NCBI RefSeq assembly: GCF_001189965.1
Contig: NZ_LFLU01000021.1
Span: 21,833-85,832 of the forward strand
Direction: 5' to 3'
Length of the DNA: 64,000 bases
DNA from: Herbaspirillum rhizosphaerae
GTDB lineage: Bacteria > Pseudomonadota > Gammaproteobacteria > Burkholderiales > Burkholderiaceae_D
Every line of letters begins with the position of its first letter. Position 1 is the stretch's first letter. Below, piece by piece: positions 55,581 through 63,933 of the stretch. A program made the translations under genes and the position numbers. The notes beneath the pieces were generated by a model. That model was not told the origin of the DNA. It worked only from the letters and a program-made list of their open reading frames with translations, and did no database searches.

Positions 55581-56927
55581 TTACTTGATGTAGCGACCTT
55601 GCTTCATCATGCGCACAGTTTGCGCCTGCGCCGTCTTCAATGCTGCATCGGCAGTGCCCTTGCCCGCCAGCGCACCGGCAATCGCCTGACCGGTGATGGT
55701 GCCGATGGACTGGAACTCCGGAATCGTGGCGAACTGGATGCCGGTATAAGGCACCGGCTTCACGGTCGGATTATTGGCGTCGGCATTCTGGATCGCATCG
55801 AGAACGAAGTCGGAGAACGGCGAGGACTTCTTGTACTCGGCTGAGGCGTAGGTCGAGCTGCGCGTACCCGGCGGCACCAGGGCCCAGCCGCTATCCTTGG
55901 CGACCAGCTTGATGTAGTCCTTGGAGGTGGCCCAGGCAGCGAACTTCTTCGCCGCATCCTGCGACTTGGACGACTTCGGCACCGCCAGCGACCAGATCCA
56001 CAACCAATGCGAACCCTTGTCGGTGGTTGCCATCGGCGCCGGTGCGAAGGCGGTCTTGTCGGACACCTTGGAATCCTTGCCGTGATACAGCATGCCGGCG
56101 GCGACGGTAGCGTCTACCCACATGCCGCATTTGCCGCCCGAGAACAGCACCAGGTTTTCATTGAAACCATTGGAACTGGCGCCCGGCGGACCGTATTTGC
56201 GCATCAGGTCGACGTAGAAATTGACGGCCTGTTTCCATTCCGGCGTGTCGAGCTGCGGTTGCCATTTTTCGTCGAACCAGCGGCCGCCGTAAGCATTGAC
56301 CATGGTGCCGACCAGCGCCATGTTCTCACCCCAGCCGGCGCGTCCGCGCAGGCAGATACCGTAGACGCCCTTGGCCGGATCATGCAGCTGCGAGGCCAGC
56401 TTGCCGATCTCTTCCCAGGTCGGCTTTTCCGGCATCTTCAGATTCTTTTGCGCGAACAGATCCTTGCGGTAATACGTCATCGAGCTTTCCGCATAGAACG
56501 GCAGCGCGTACAGCTTGCCGTCGGTGGTCAGGCCTTCGCGCACGGTCTTGATCAGGTCGGCTTCGTCGTAGTCGGCAGGCAAGCCGGTCATCGGCGCCAG
56601 CCAGCCCTTCTTGGCCCAGATCGGCGCTTCATACGCGCCGATGGTCATCAGGTCAAACTGGCCGCTGTTGGTGGCGATGTCGGTCGTCAGGCGCTGGCGC
56701 AGGACGCTTTCTTCCATGGTGACCCAGCGCAGCTTGATGTCGGGATTGGCTTTTTCGAACTGCGGCGACAGCTTTTGCAGTTCGATCATGTCAGGGTTGT
56801 TGATGGACGCGATGTTCAGTGTGACCGGCTCGGCGGCAGCGATGCCGGCGATGCCGACAGAACCGAACATGGCGATAGCGGCAGCAAGGCGTGTACCAAC
56901 ACGTGCGACGGGGGCGCGAAGTTTCAT
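55581..56927 (-). CDS. Polyol ABC transporter substrate-binding protein
   Basis: A 448-residue periplasmic binding protein from the ATG at 56927, preceded by GGAGA. A signal peptide ends near GIAAAEP. The fold is family 1 extracellular solute-binding (MtlE/SmoE-like), with PFYAESSMTYYRKDLF in the first lobe. It is the first gene of the operon and lies opposite the SorC-type regulator. The longer upstream frame crosses the operator region and is rejected. Confidence 0.9.
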   Translation of the reverse strand: MKLRAPVARVGTRLAAAIAMFGSVGIAGIAAAEPVTLNIASINNPDMIELQKLSPQFEKANPDIKLRWVTMEESVLRQRLTTDIATNSGQFDLMTIGAYEAPIWAKKGWLAPMTGLPADYDEADLIKTVREGLTTDGKLYALPFYAESSMTYYRKDLFAQKNLKMPEKPTWEEIGKLASQLHDPAKGVYGICLRGRAGWGENMALVGTMVNAYGGRWFDEKWQPQLDTPEWKQAVNFYVDLMRKYGPPGASSNGFNENLVLFSGGKCGMWVDATVAAGMLYHGKDSKVSDKTAFAPAPMATTDKGSHWLWIWSLAVPKSSKSQDAAKKFAAWATSKDYIKLVAKDSGWALVPPGTRSSTYASAEYKKSSPFSDFVLDAIQNADANNPTVKPVPYTGIQFATIPEFQSIGTITGQAIAGALAGKGTADAALKTAQAQTVRMMKQGRYIK

Positions 56928-56995
56928 GCTTGTCTCCAATTGTGTGCGAGCTGAAGAACGTCCGGAAAGGAGCGTCTTTGCCTCGATGTAGTTAT

Positions 56996-57080
56996 TGAGC
57001 AAAAAATCTGTTTGCGAGCAAATAATCAAACATTGGCGATCGAAAGTCAAGCATTTGCATTTTTCTTGAGCAAATATTCA
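56996..57080. promoter_or_regulatory. Three SorC-type operator-like boxes in the divergent promoter region
   Basis: Three related 14-mers occur: TGAGCAAAAAATCT (56996-57009), CGAGCAAATAATCA (57015-57028) and TGAGCAAATATTCA (57067-57080). The last is a near-palindrome of the TGAxCA...TGxTCA kind reported for SorC/LsrR-family regulators. The first two are 19 bases apart, about two helical turns. They lie between the SBP start (56927) and the regulator start (57224), in a distinctly AT-rich patch. Confidence 0.6.
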
Positions 57081-57223
57081 ATTTTGATAATAATGCGATG
57101 TCGTCATCCGGAATCACCGCAGACCACGGCGCCGGCCAACTCCGTACAATGCCGGATCGCTTGAACTGTCATCCATGGGATTGCGTGGAGGAGACGACAG
57201 CAGGCTCATAACAAGGAAAATCG

Positions 57224-58192
57224 ATGTCATCCAGCTCATCCAAACTCGATCTGGCGGCGCGCGCCGCGTGGATGTACTACGTCGCCGGCAACACCCAGAA
57301 CGAGATTGCGGAACGCCTCGGCATTTCGCGCCAGATGGCACAGCGCATGGTGGCCTACGCCGGCGCATCGAATCTGGTGAAGGTGCAGATCACGCATCCG
57401 ATTTCGTCCTGCCTGGAACTGGCGCAGGGCCTGCAGCAGCGCTACGGGCTGGAAGTCTGCCGCGTGGTGCCGAGCGCTCATGCCGAAGACGGCGCCGGCG
57501 ACGATACGCAAGGCACGCAGCAAATGCTCGCCGTGGCCGGCGCTGAACTGATGGAACAATATCTGCGCCAGGAAGCGCCGCTGATCGTCAACGTCGGTTC
57601 CGGCCGCACGCTCAAGGCCGCCATCGAAAAAATCAGCGAGATGGAAAGGCCCCAGCACCAGATCGTCTCGATGATCGGCGCCTTCGCCTCGGACGGCTCC
57701 GCCAATCGCTACGACGTCGCCCTGCTCGCTGCCGAAAAAATGCAAAGCCGCTTTTACCTGCTGCCAGCGCCGCGCGTGGCCGAGAGCGAAGCGGACCGCA
57801 AGCAGTGGTGCAACCACCGCGCCTATCAGATCGTCACCGGCCTGGCGCAGAAAGCCGACGTCACTTTCCTCGGCATCGGCACCATTGCCTTGCAGGGCGC
57901 GATGCATGAAGACGGTTTCATCGACGACGACGAAGTCGCGCAATTGCAGCAGCAAGGCGCAGTCGGCGAACTGATCTGCCACGCCTTCGGCGCCGACGGC
58001 AAGATGCTGCGTTCGCCGCTGGCGGCGCGCATCACCACGCCGCCGCTCAGCACACCGCCCGCCAAGCCGGTAATCGCCATGGCCGGCGGACGCAAGAAGG
58101 CTGAGGCTGTACGCGGCGCCTTGCGCGGCGGCTGGCTGACCGGCCTGGTGACGGACGAATACTGCGCACAATTTGCGCTGCAGGACGACTAG
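57224..58192 (+). CDS. SorC-family sugar-binding transcriptional regulator
   Basis: A 322-residue regulator. The N-terminal helix-turn-helix is in NTQNEIAERLGISRQMAQRM near residues 23-42; the effector domain (VGSGRTLKAAI; LGIGTIALQGAMHEDGF) resembles NagB-like phosphosugar binding. It probably controls the divergent polyol operon through the boxes upstream, responding to a sugar phosphate. The fructokinase gene follows after 54 bases. Confidence 0.85.
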   Translation: MSSSSSKLDLAARAAWMYYVAGNTQNEIAERLGISRQMAQRMVAYAGASNLVKVQITHPISSCLELAQGLQQRYGLEVCRVVPSAHAEDGAGDDTQGTQQMLAVAGAELMEQYLRQEAPLIVNVGSGRTLKAAIEKISEMERPQHQIVSMIGAFASDGSANRYDVALLAAEKMQSRFYLLPAPRVAESEADRKQWCNHRAYQIVTGLAQKADVTFLGIGTIALQGAMHEDGFIDDDEVAQLQQQGAVGELICHAFGADGKMLRSPLAARITTPPLSTPPAKPVIAMAGGRKKAEAVRGALRGGWLTGLVTDEYCAQFALQDD

Positions 58193-58246
58193 TTTTCAAC
58201 GCAGTCAAAACAAGAATTTTCCAGCATCAGCATCACGGAGACATCC

Positions 58247-59149
58247 ATGCCACACCCTATCGAATTCGTCGTCTTCGGCGAAGCCCTGACCGATTTCATC
58301 CGCCAGCCCGGCGGCGAATGGCGCGCCCTTCCCGGCGGCGCCTGCTGGAACGTCGCGCGCGTCGGCGCCCGCCTGGGCGTAGCGACCGGTTATGCGGGCA
58401 GCATCAGCAGCGACGTCTTCGGCGAAGAGTTGCGCGGGCTCACGCAAGAGGCCGGACTCGACATGCGCTACCTGCAACAGGTCGATAAATCGCCCTTGCT
58501 GGCGATGGTGACCTCGACCACGCCGCCCGATTATTTCTTCGTCGGCGACGACAGCGCCGACCTGCATTTCGATCCGAGCAAACTACCTTCCGGCTGGATG
58601 GACGACGCGCGCGTACTGCACTTCGGCTGCATCAGCCTGACGCGCGAGCCGCTGGCCTCGCGTCTGCTGGCGATTGCCGTCGAAGGCGCACAGCGCGGCA
58701 AGCGCATCGCCTTCGATCCGAACTGGCGCAAGCTGATGGATCAGCCGGACTATCACGTGCTGATGCGCAAGCTGCTGGCGCTATCGCATTACGTGAAGGT
58801 GTCGGATGAAGACCTGGAGAAATTATTCCCCGGCGATGCGCAGCCTCTGGCGACATTGAAGTCACTGGCGCCGCAAGCAGAGATTTTGTTCACGCGCGGG
58901 GCGGACGGTCTGTCGTGGATCAAGGGCGACAGCGTGATTGATCAACCGGCTTATCGGGTTGAGGTGATCGATACCGTTGGTTGCGGCGATGCCTCGATGG
59001 GGGGATGGATTGCCAGCATCTTGCGCCAGCCGGATGCGCCGGTGATTGAGCATTTGCAATGTGCTGCTGCTGCGGCGGCGTTGTCGGCGGCGCGGGCGGG
59101 GGCTTATGCGGCGACTTGGAGTGAAGTACAAGAACTAATTAGGGCGTGA
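58247..59149 (+). CDS. PfkB-family carbohydrate kinase, probable fructokinase
   Basis: A 300-residue ribokinase-family enzyme: N-terminal FGEALTDFI and LPGGACWNVARVGARLG, and the catalytic-base motif DTVGCGDASMGGW near residue 247. In mtl-type regulons (MtlZ) it phosphorylates fructose formed from mannitol or sorbitol. Bases 58937-59149 recur in diverged form at 63729-63933. The last seven codons differ from that copy and are more AT-rich, suggesting the junction with the island. Confidence 0.82.
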   Translation: MPHPIEFVVFGEALTDFIRQPGGEWRALPGGACWNVARVGARLGVATGYAGSISSDVFGEELRGLTQEAGLDMRYLQQVDKSPLLAMVTSTTPPDYFFVGDDSADLHFDPSKLPSGWMDDARVLHFGCISLTREPLASRLLAIAVEGAQRGKRIAFDPNWRKLMDQPDYHVLMRKLLALSHYVKVSDEDLEKLFPGDAQPLATLKSLAPQAEILFTRGADGLSWIKGDSVIDQPAYRVEVIDTVGCGDASMGGWIASILRQPDAPVIEHLQCAAAAAALSAARAGAYAATWSEVQELIRA

Positions 59150-59158
59150 CATGTGACT

Positions 59159-60412
59159 TTATTTTTTAAGCGACTGACCAACTGATAACTCATGTTTCTG
59201 AATCCTTGGAAAGATCATGACAGTCCAGCATAGTATCCAAGCCACAATAGTTGTCATGAGAAACGGCGTGGTCCGAGAATAATTGGTAATTAGCCAAGCA
59301 CCTATACTAGGGGCGAGAACAATAGTTGACATTTGAAGACTTCGTACAGAAGTACTTATACGTCCCAGCAGTGCAGGCGGACAAAGGTTTTGCGTATTAA
59401 CGCTACTCCCTATAACAAATATTTCGTACCCTAAACCGTTAAAAAACCAAAGGAAAACTAACACTCGAAATCCCGGCAGTTCTGGCGCCAGATTGAACAG
59501 AATGCTTGCGCCTGAAAGTGAGAATGTGAAGACGGCAATACCTATCCGCATCAAAGTAACAGGCTCCGGCTCATTGAATACGAAACGAATCAAAGCTGCG
59601 CCGGTTACGGCACCAGCTCCGGTGGCCGATATGATCATAGAGAAAACGGCAGCATCAAACCCTTTTGAGTCAAGAAAGGTTGCCAGATGAGGATCATAAA
59701 TAGCCAATCCAAATGACAGGCCAATACTCAAAGCAATACTGACCAGGAGATTTCGAGGCAGAGTTTTGATAGATCCAAATCCCAAAAAAAGATCCTGCAA
59801 CAAGCCGTTAACTGATCGCATACGCATTGGTTGTGAAGGTTGCAAGCGCCCACCAACGCGGGGGATCATCATCACACAAACCAGTGTAAGGAGAGCCGAT
59901 ATGAGAAACACCAACTGCCCATTCATCATCAATGCGAGGAATCCGGCGACCAGTGGCGTACCGATTTTGGCAAGCTGATCCAATGCGCTTTGACTACTAA
60001 AGTACTTTACTCGACGTGCTTCGGATATAACTTGGTTGGTTACGATTGCGCTTGCCGGCCAATAAAGTAAATTGGCTAAACCTTTCAGCACTACCAAACC
60101 TGCAAAAACCTGGAGTCCTGGCGCAAACGCTATCAGCACGGTAAATAACGTGCGAGACAGCGCCCCTACTACCATCATCTTGCGCGGATTGACGCGATCC
60201 AACAACGCCCCCATCAGTGGCCCGATGAATAAGCTGGGGAGGCCGAAACATGACGCCAAAAAAGCGATCTCGGCAGGGCTTGATCTCCATACGAATGACG
60301 GCACGGTGAAGATCAAAAATATATCGATCCATTGTGCGAGTCCGGCCAATGTCTGAACAGTCAGAAGACATCTCTCACTTTTCTCAGAGACCTCCAAGTC
60401 GCTTTTCCGCAC
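59159..60412 (-). CDS. MFS transporter, probable exporter
   Basis: A 417-residue protein with about 12 membrane helices, of the MFS_3-like drug or siderophore exporter type. The start is GTG directly after the TAG of the carbamoyltransferase gene, so the two are translationally linked. It ends nine bases from the convergent fructokinase stop. Composition is lower in GC than the polyol genes. I infer that it exports the product of the island. Confidence 0.8.
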   Translation of the reverse strand: MRKSDLEVSEKSERCLLTVQTLAGLAQWIDIFLIFTVPSFVWRSSPAEIAFLASCFGLPSLFIGPLMGALLDRVNPRKMMVVGALSRTLFTVLIAFAPGLQVFAGLVVLKGLANLLYWPASAIVTNQVISEARRVKYFSSQSALDQLAKIGTPLVAGFLALMMNGQLVFLISALLTLVCVMMIPRVGGRLQPSQPMRMRSVNGLLQDLFLGFGSIKTLPRNLLVSIALSIGLSFGLAIYDPHLATFLDSKGFDAAVFSMIISATGAGAVTGAALIRFVFNEPEPVTLMRIGIAVFTFSLSGASILFNLAPELPGFRVLVFLWFFNGLGYEIFVIGSSVNTQNLCPPALLGRISTSVRSLQMSTIVLAPSIGAWLITNYSRTTPFLMTTIVAWILCWTVMIFPRIQKHELSVGQSLKK

Positions 60413-61999
60413 CTATAGTCCCCCGCCTCGTAAGAAGAACCGATTTTCAAAAATAAAACCGTCGAGTTCGTGCTGCAGTGCAAACTTGTATAAATCACTT
60501 AGGCGGTTCAGGAAACCTCCCCCATTGAAATTAAGCGACGTGTTGCACAAGACAGCAAGGCCCGAAATGTCACGAAACCGCATCAATAATTGATAAAGAT
60601 CTGGGTTCTGATCAGATGATACCGATTGCGGTCTGGCTGAGAGATCTACGTGGGTAGTGGCAGGAATTCCACCCATAATGACCTTCCTGAATTCAAGCAT
60701 GTACGGACTCGCGTTTCCTGGAGAAAAATAATCGGCCATATCGTCCTCCATACACACGGGAGCGATCGGACGAAATTTCTCGCGTCGTTTAATTTGATTT
60801 AGGCGTAGCAAGGTCTCCTGTAATCTAGGAGAGGCCAAAATTGATCTGGCACCGAGGGCTCTGGGTCCCATTTCATATCGACCTTTCATCCATCCCAAGA
60901 CACGATCATTTTTTAAAACTCCTGCTACTGCTCGAGCATCATATGGGTGCTCCTCGAATCCTGGACACGAATCTATATCTGCCACAGGTAGCTCTCCTGA
61001 ATATACGGACCACTTTACCTTTGCCGTACCTGTCTTATGAAACATGGCGTCTATCGCTGTTCCGATAGCCGAACCACTATCGTTGGCGCATGGGGGTATG
61101 AAAACATTGCTGAATATTCCGCTATCAATCCATCTTGAATTCCATTCGCAATTCAAGCCACATCCACCAGAGATCAAAAGTGGATAACTCTCCCGAACTA
61201 CTGAGCGAGCCACAGACTGAAATATTTCATATAAGCGGTCTGAAAGTAATTTCGCAACTTCGATAAAATCGGGATTGGTCACTCCACAGTTATAGAATTT
61301 GCTAAGCACAAAGTCTTCTTTACACAAATTCACCCCCCTAATGTGGGCGTCAAGAATTCGATCAACGACTTCTGCCCCGTCTTTACAAACGTGTTTTCCA
61401 GTTGCGTAACTTGTAATCGCCATCAGCTTACCGGCATCGCTGAGCCGAATGGCCCCTCGTCCCATTTTGAATGTGGGGTCTGCTAGAGCGTAGAGAAAAG
61501 CGTAGCGAACACCCGGATCAACTAGTGCCTCGGACAGTTTTGTAATCGTGACTTCTTCGTTTACAAAATAAAATGCCCCGATATGCCCCTCCCAAACCAA
61601 GACATAGCAGGGATCTCCCTGTTTGAACGGCGACAGACCATATGCACACATAATATGGGACCGCTCATGACTTGAAGTGAACGAACTAACTGTTCGCCCA
61701 AGAAATTTCAAGGGAACCTCCAATCCGGGGGCAAGTCCACAGTAGCCCGCTGCAATCGGCTCCCCAGCCGGATCTAAACCCGTGCTCCAGCCACCTAATG
61801 CAATCACATCTGGGATGCCATCGCAGGCAGACATTGCCTTCATGAAAGTCGCGGAATCGATTTCGGCATATCTGGTCCCATTGTCTTTTTCGCTCTCAAA
61901 AGAGAACCTCAGTTCGCCGTTAGATACGTAGGCAATAGCGCCGTCGTGACCAGGCTTAATGGCGAGAACGCTAAAATCGTCTACTAGTGTTTTAACCAT
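60413..61999 (-). CDS. NodU/CmcH/TobZ-family carbamoyltransferase
   Basis: A 528-residue protein. The Kae1-like domain shows GHDGAIA (17-23), the metal-binding H111-x3-H115 in SSHERSH, GGCGLN (278-283) and PPCANDSG (302-309). The C-terminal YrdC-like part has GRYEMGPRALG (373-383) and REKFRPIAP (406-414). Relatives O-carbamoylate sugars and antibiotics through carbamoyl-AMP. It follows the SagB-like gene by 13 bases. A carbamoylated peptide or small molecule is a reasonable inference for its product. Confidence 0.85.
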   Translation of the reverse strand: MVKTLVDDFSVLAIKPGHDGAIAYVSNGELRFSFESEKDNGTRYAEIDSATFMKAMSACDGIPDVIALGGWSTGLDPAGEPIAAGYCGLAPGLEVPLKFLGRTVSSFTSSHERSHIMCAYGLSPFKQGDPCYVLVWEGHIGAFYFVNEEVTITKLSEALVDPGVRYAFLYALADPTFKMGRGAIRLSDAGKLMAITSYATGKHVCKDGAEVVDRILDAHIRGVNLCKEDFVLSKFYNCGVTNPDFIEVAKLLSDRLYEIFQSVARSVVRESYPLLISGGCGLNCEWNSRWIDSGIFSNVFIPPCANDSGSAIGTAIDAMFHKTGTAKVKWSVYSGELPVADIDSCPGFEEHPYDARAVAGVLKNDRVLGWMKGRYEMGPRALGARSILASPRLQETLLRLNQIKRREKFRPIAPVCMEDDMADYFSPGNASPYMLEFRKVIMGGIPATTHVDLSARPQSVSSDQNPDLYQLLMRFRDISGLAVLCNTSLNFNGGGFLNRLSDLYKFALQHELDGFIFENRFFLRGGGL

Positions 62000-62012
62000 T
62001 CTGAGTTTCCTT

Positions 62013-63098
62013 TTATTTCTTCAAAAGTTCTCGATCCTGTCGCGACAATGAGCTGCCGGTGCCGTGCCCAGCACCAACAACTATCATTGGATGCTCAATT
62101 TCTGGCGCACACGCTATCAACGCTGCCAGCTCTTTATCGTGGAAATAACCTGTGAGCCATGGGTAGAGTCCTAACGCCGTAATACATAAATTCAACGTTT
62201 GAGACAAATGACCAATTTCCATCAACATAGGGCGATAGGCTCGAGAGTGGGGGTATTTCCACCACATCTTATCGAAACGACAAGTCATTACTACTGCGAA
62301 CGCCATGTCATTAGCCCAATGCTGGTTACATAGGTACGTTCCAATAGGGTGCTCTGTGGACCCAGCATTGATGGTTTCAATCTGGTGCCGCATGGATAAG
62401 TAGTGATAAATGCCTGGAGCTAGTCCGGCTACATTGATGGCCCATAGATATGGTTCTGTACTTTGCAACCCACCCGCTACAGGAGATGTCCGCCGAAAGC
62501 CGTATGTATTGACGCCCTCTGGTATCGTAGGATCAGATGATTTTTGATCGCCAAATGTAGCGAACAGTAAATTAGAGACCTCCTCCAGCAATACACTCGA
62601 CCCATCAAAATCGCGGCAGGTACGGCGTTGTACAAGAGTGCTCCACAGAGAGGCTGTTGTTAATTCGCTCATATCAGGTGGCGGTAGCTGTATGACTTTT
62701 CCACCTTTGAGTACTTCAACTACAGGTTCGGTGAATGCCAATGATTTGCAAAAATCAATGTAGCTTTGTGAATATTTCAAAGCTAACTCATCAACATCAC
62801 CTATCTCTGGTGGTGAGGGGTGACACGTTCCGAAATGAAAAATGTGAGAGAGCCAGTCCCAACCCCATTTGGGTTCGACATTCTGATCGATAAGTACACC
62901 TGCCTCTTGAATTGCGCGATCAATTGATGTTGGAGCTGGCACCGATCCATTGGAAAACTCAATTAGTCTTTTCAAATGCTCTAGCTCAATTTCAAATTGG
63001 CTATGTGCCCTGTAATCCCAGAAGATTAATCTCCCCTTATGGATTTTCAGAAAATGACAATGATCGAGCCAACGCATGTTATCCGTCTCGTTTGACAT
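62013..63098 (-). CDS. SagB/ThcOx-type FMN-dependent oxidoreductase
   Basis: A 361-residue protein. The C-terminal nitroreductase-fold domain carries the SagB signature RRTCRDF (158-164), SPVAGGLQ (205-212) and PGIYHY (228-233). The first ~145 residues form an extra domain, possibly for substrate binding. SagB enzymes oxidise azolines to azoles in thiazole/oxazole-modified peptides. No YcaO cyclodehydratase is nearby, so the reaction may differ. The start at 63098 has AGGAGG upstream. Confidence 0.85.
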   Translation of the reverse strand: MSNETDNMRWLDHCHFLKIHKGRLIFWDYRAHSQFEIELEHLKRLIEFSNGSVPAPTSIDRAIQEAGVLIDQNVEPKWGWDWLSHIFHFGTCHPSPPEIGDVDELALKYSQSYIDFCKSLAFTEPVVEVLKGGKVIQLPPPDMSELTTASLWSTLVQRRTCRDFDGSSVLLEEVSNLLFATFGDQKSSDPTIPEGVNTYGFRRTSPVAGGLQSTEPYLWAINVAGLAPGIYHYLSMRHQIETINAGSTEHPIGTYLCNQHWANDMAFAVVMTCRFDKMWWKYPHSRAYRPMLMEIGHLSQTLNLCITALGLYPWLTGYFHDKELAALIACAPEIEHPMIVVGAGHGTGSSLSRQDRELLKK

Positions 63099-63165
63099 TG
63101 CGCCTCCTACTCAGGCGAAGCGGACAACATTGGTCATCCGCTTCGTATTGACTTACGGTCTACAC

Positions 63166-63249
63166 TTATTTTTGAGGGTTATACCAACCACTTCTGTATG
63201 CATCGTTGGATTGGCACTTCAGGACTGGCTCAATAATAATTTTCTTCAT
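63166..63249 (-). CDS. Predicted 27-residue peptide, candidate modified-peptide precursor
   Basis: A short frame on the same strand as, and 67 bases ahead of, the SagB-like gene. It begins MKKIIIEPVLKC and ends SGWYNPQK, with a single Cys, three-residue Lys-containing N-terminus and Tyr/Trp/Ser residues in the second half. GAGAGG lies about five bases before the ATG, and a promoter-like sequence sits just upstream. Size, position and context resemble a RiPP precursor. I know of no named family for it; a chance frame is possible. Confidence 0.45.
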   Translation of the reverse strand: MKKIIIEPVLKCQSNDAYRSGWYNPQK

Positions 63250-63273
63250 TTTTGCCTCTCGGAAAGTTAAAAA

Positions 63274-63303
63274 ATATTAATTATTCATAAATATTCGCCA
63301 CAA
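63274..63303 (-). promoter_or_regulatory. Sigma-70-like promoter of the island operon
   Basis: On the minus strand TTGTGG and TAATAT are separated by 18 bases, in an AT-rich stretch. The predicted start of transcription is about 18 bases before the peptide ATG at 63249. No other gene lies between. Confidence 0.5.
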
Positions 63304-63336
63304 AAAATTACCATGTAGCAATTATCAATTTAGCAC

Positions 63337-63414
63337 TTAATTATTTTTTTGCCAGCATTTTAATTTCTTTTTAGCAATATACTGAGTACTGCCAAGCGTC
63401 GAAAAGTGATTCAT
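63337..63414 (-). CDS. Possible second short peptide frame (25 residues)
   Basis: An ATG-initiated frame upstream of the predicted peptide gene, starting MNHFSTLGSTQY and rich in Lys near its end. It has only a weak ribosome-binding site and no similarity to the 27-residue peptide. It lies upstream of the proposed promoter. I list it only because short genes cannot be excluded in this spot. Confidence 0.15.
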   Translation of the reverse strand: MNHFSTLGSTQYIAKKKLKCWQKNN

Positions 63415-63432
63415 TTTGTTAGGACCTGTTAT

Positions 63433-63567
63433 CAATTAATTTGCGAATGTGAACGCGCGGCAGACGTTGACGGAACTAGGTCAGCGACGCGACATAGCGC
63501 CTTCCCCATAGAGCCACAACAACAGCAGACAAGCCTTCTGGCGGGAACTCACCTCGCAAATTAATTG
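63433..63567. repeat. 135-base element with 14-bp perfect terminal inverted repeats
   Basis: CAATTAATTTGCGA (63433-63446) and TCGCAAATTAATTG (63554-63567) are exact reverse complements. The 107 bases between them are GC-rich, unlike the arms and flanks, and hold no gene. A further TCGCAAATTA copy follows at 63571. The layout resembles a miniature inverted-repeat element or the remnant of an insertion sequence; I see no clear target-site duplication. Confidence 0.6.
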
Positions 63568-63728
63568 TTGTCGCAAATTACTGCGAAAACTTGATGTCCG
63601 ATGGATATCGAAAATTTTTCTGTCCCTAATTCACAATCAGTGGTGACGCCAATAGTCCCGGTACCGTAGGTTCGGATTCTGCTCATACGCGACGCTACCG
63701 ACACTTAGTGAATCAAATGGCAAATGCT
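63568..63728. other. Non-coding spacer between the inverted-repeat element and the fructokinase remnant
   Basis: Mixed-composition DNA with no frame I can support and no homology to the fructokinase gene. The remaining tail, 63934-64000, also shows no feature before the window ends. Confidence 0.4.
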
Positions 63729-63933
63729 ATTGATCGACCAACTTATCGGGTTGAAGTGATTGATACCGTTGGTTGCAGCGATGGGAGGATGGATTGCCAG
63801 CATCTTGCGCCAGCCGGATGCGCCGGTGATTGAGCATCTGCAATGTGCTGCTGCGGCGGCTGCGTTGTCGGCGGCGCGGGCGGGGGCTTATGCGGTGACT
63901 TGGGATGAGGTGCAGGGGCTGGTTAATCGCTGA
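63729..63933 (+). pseudogene. Truncated, frameshifted duplicate of the fructokinase 3' end
   Basis: This stretch aligns with 58937-59149, the last 71 codons of the fructokinase gene. It lacks eight bases in the catalytic motif region (TGCAGCGATGGGAGG versus TGCGGCGATGCCTCGATGG in the gene), which shifts the frame, and reads GCSD instead of GCGD. Downstream of the shift the frame is intact and ends VQGLVNR-stop at 63931-63933. No start codon or N-terminal part precedes it. It is probably the old 3' end displaced by the island. Confidence 0.9.

Noticed and set aside
63166..63414. Calling the island a classical thiazole/oxazole-modified microcin cluster
   Set aside because: There is no YcaO cyclodehydratase, E1-like partner or leader protease, and the peptide has only one Cys and two Ser.
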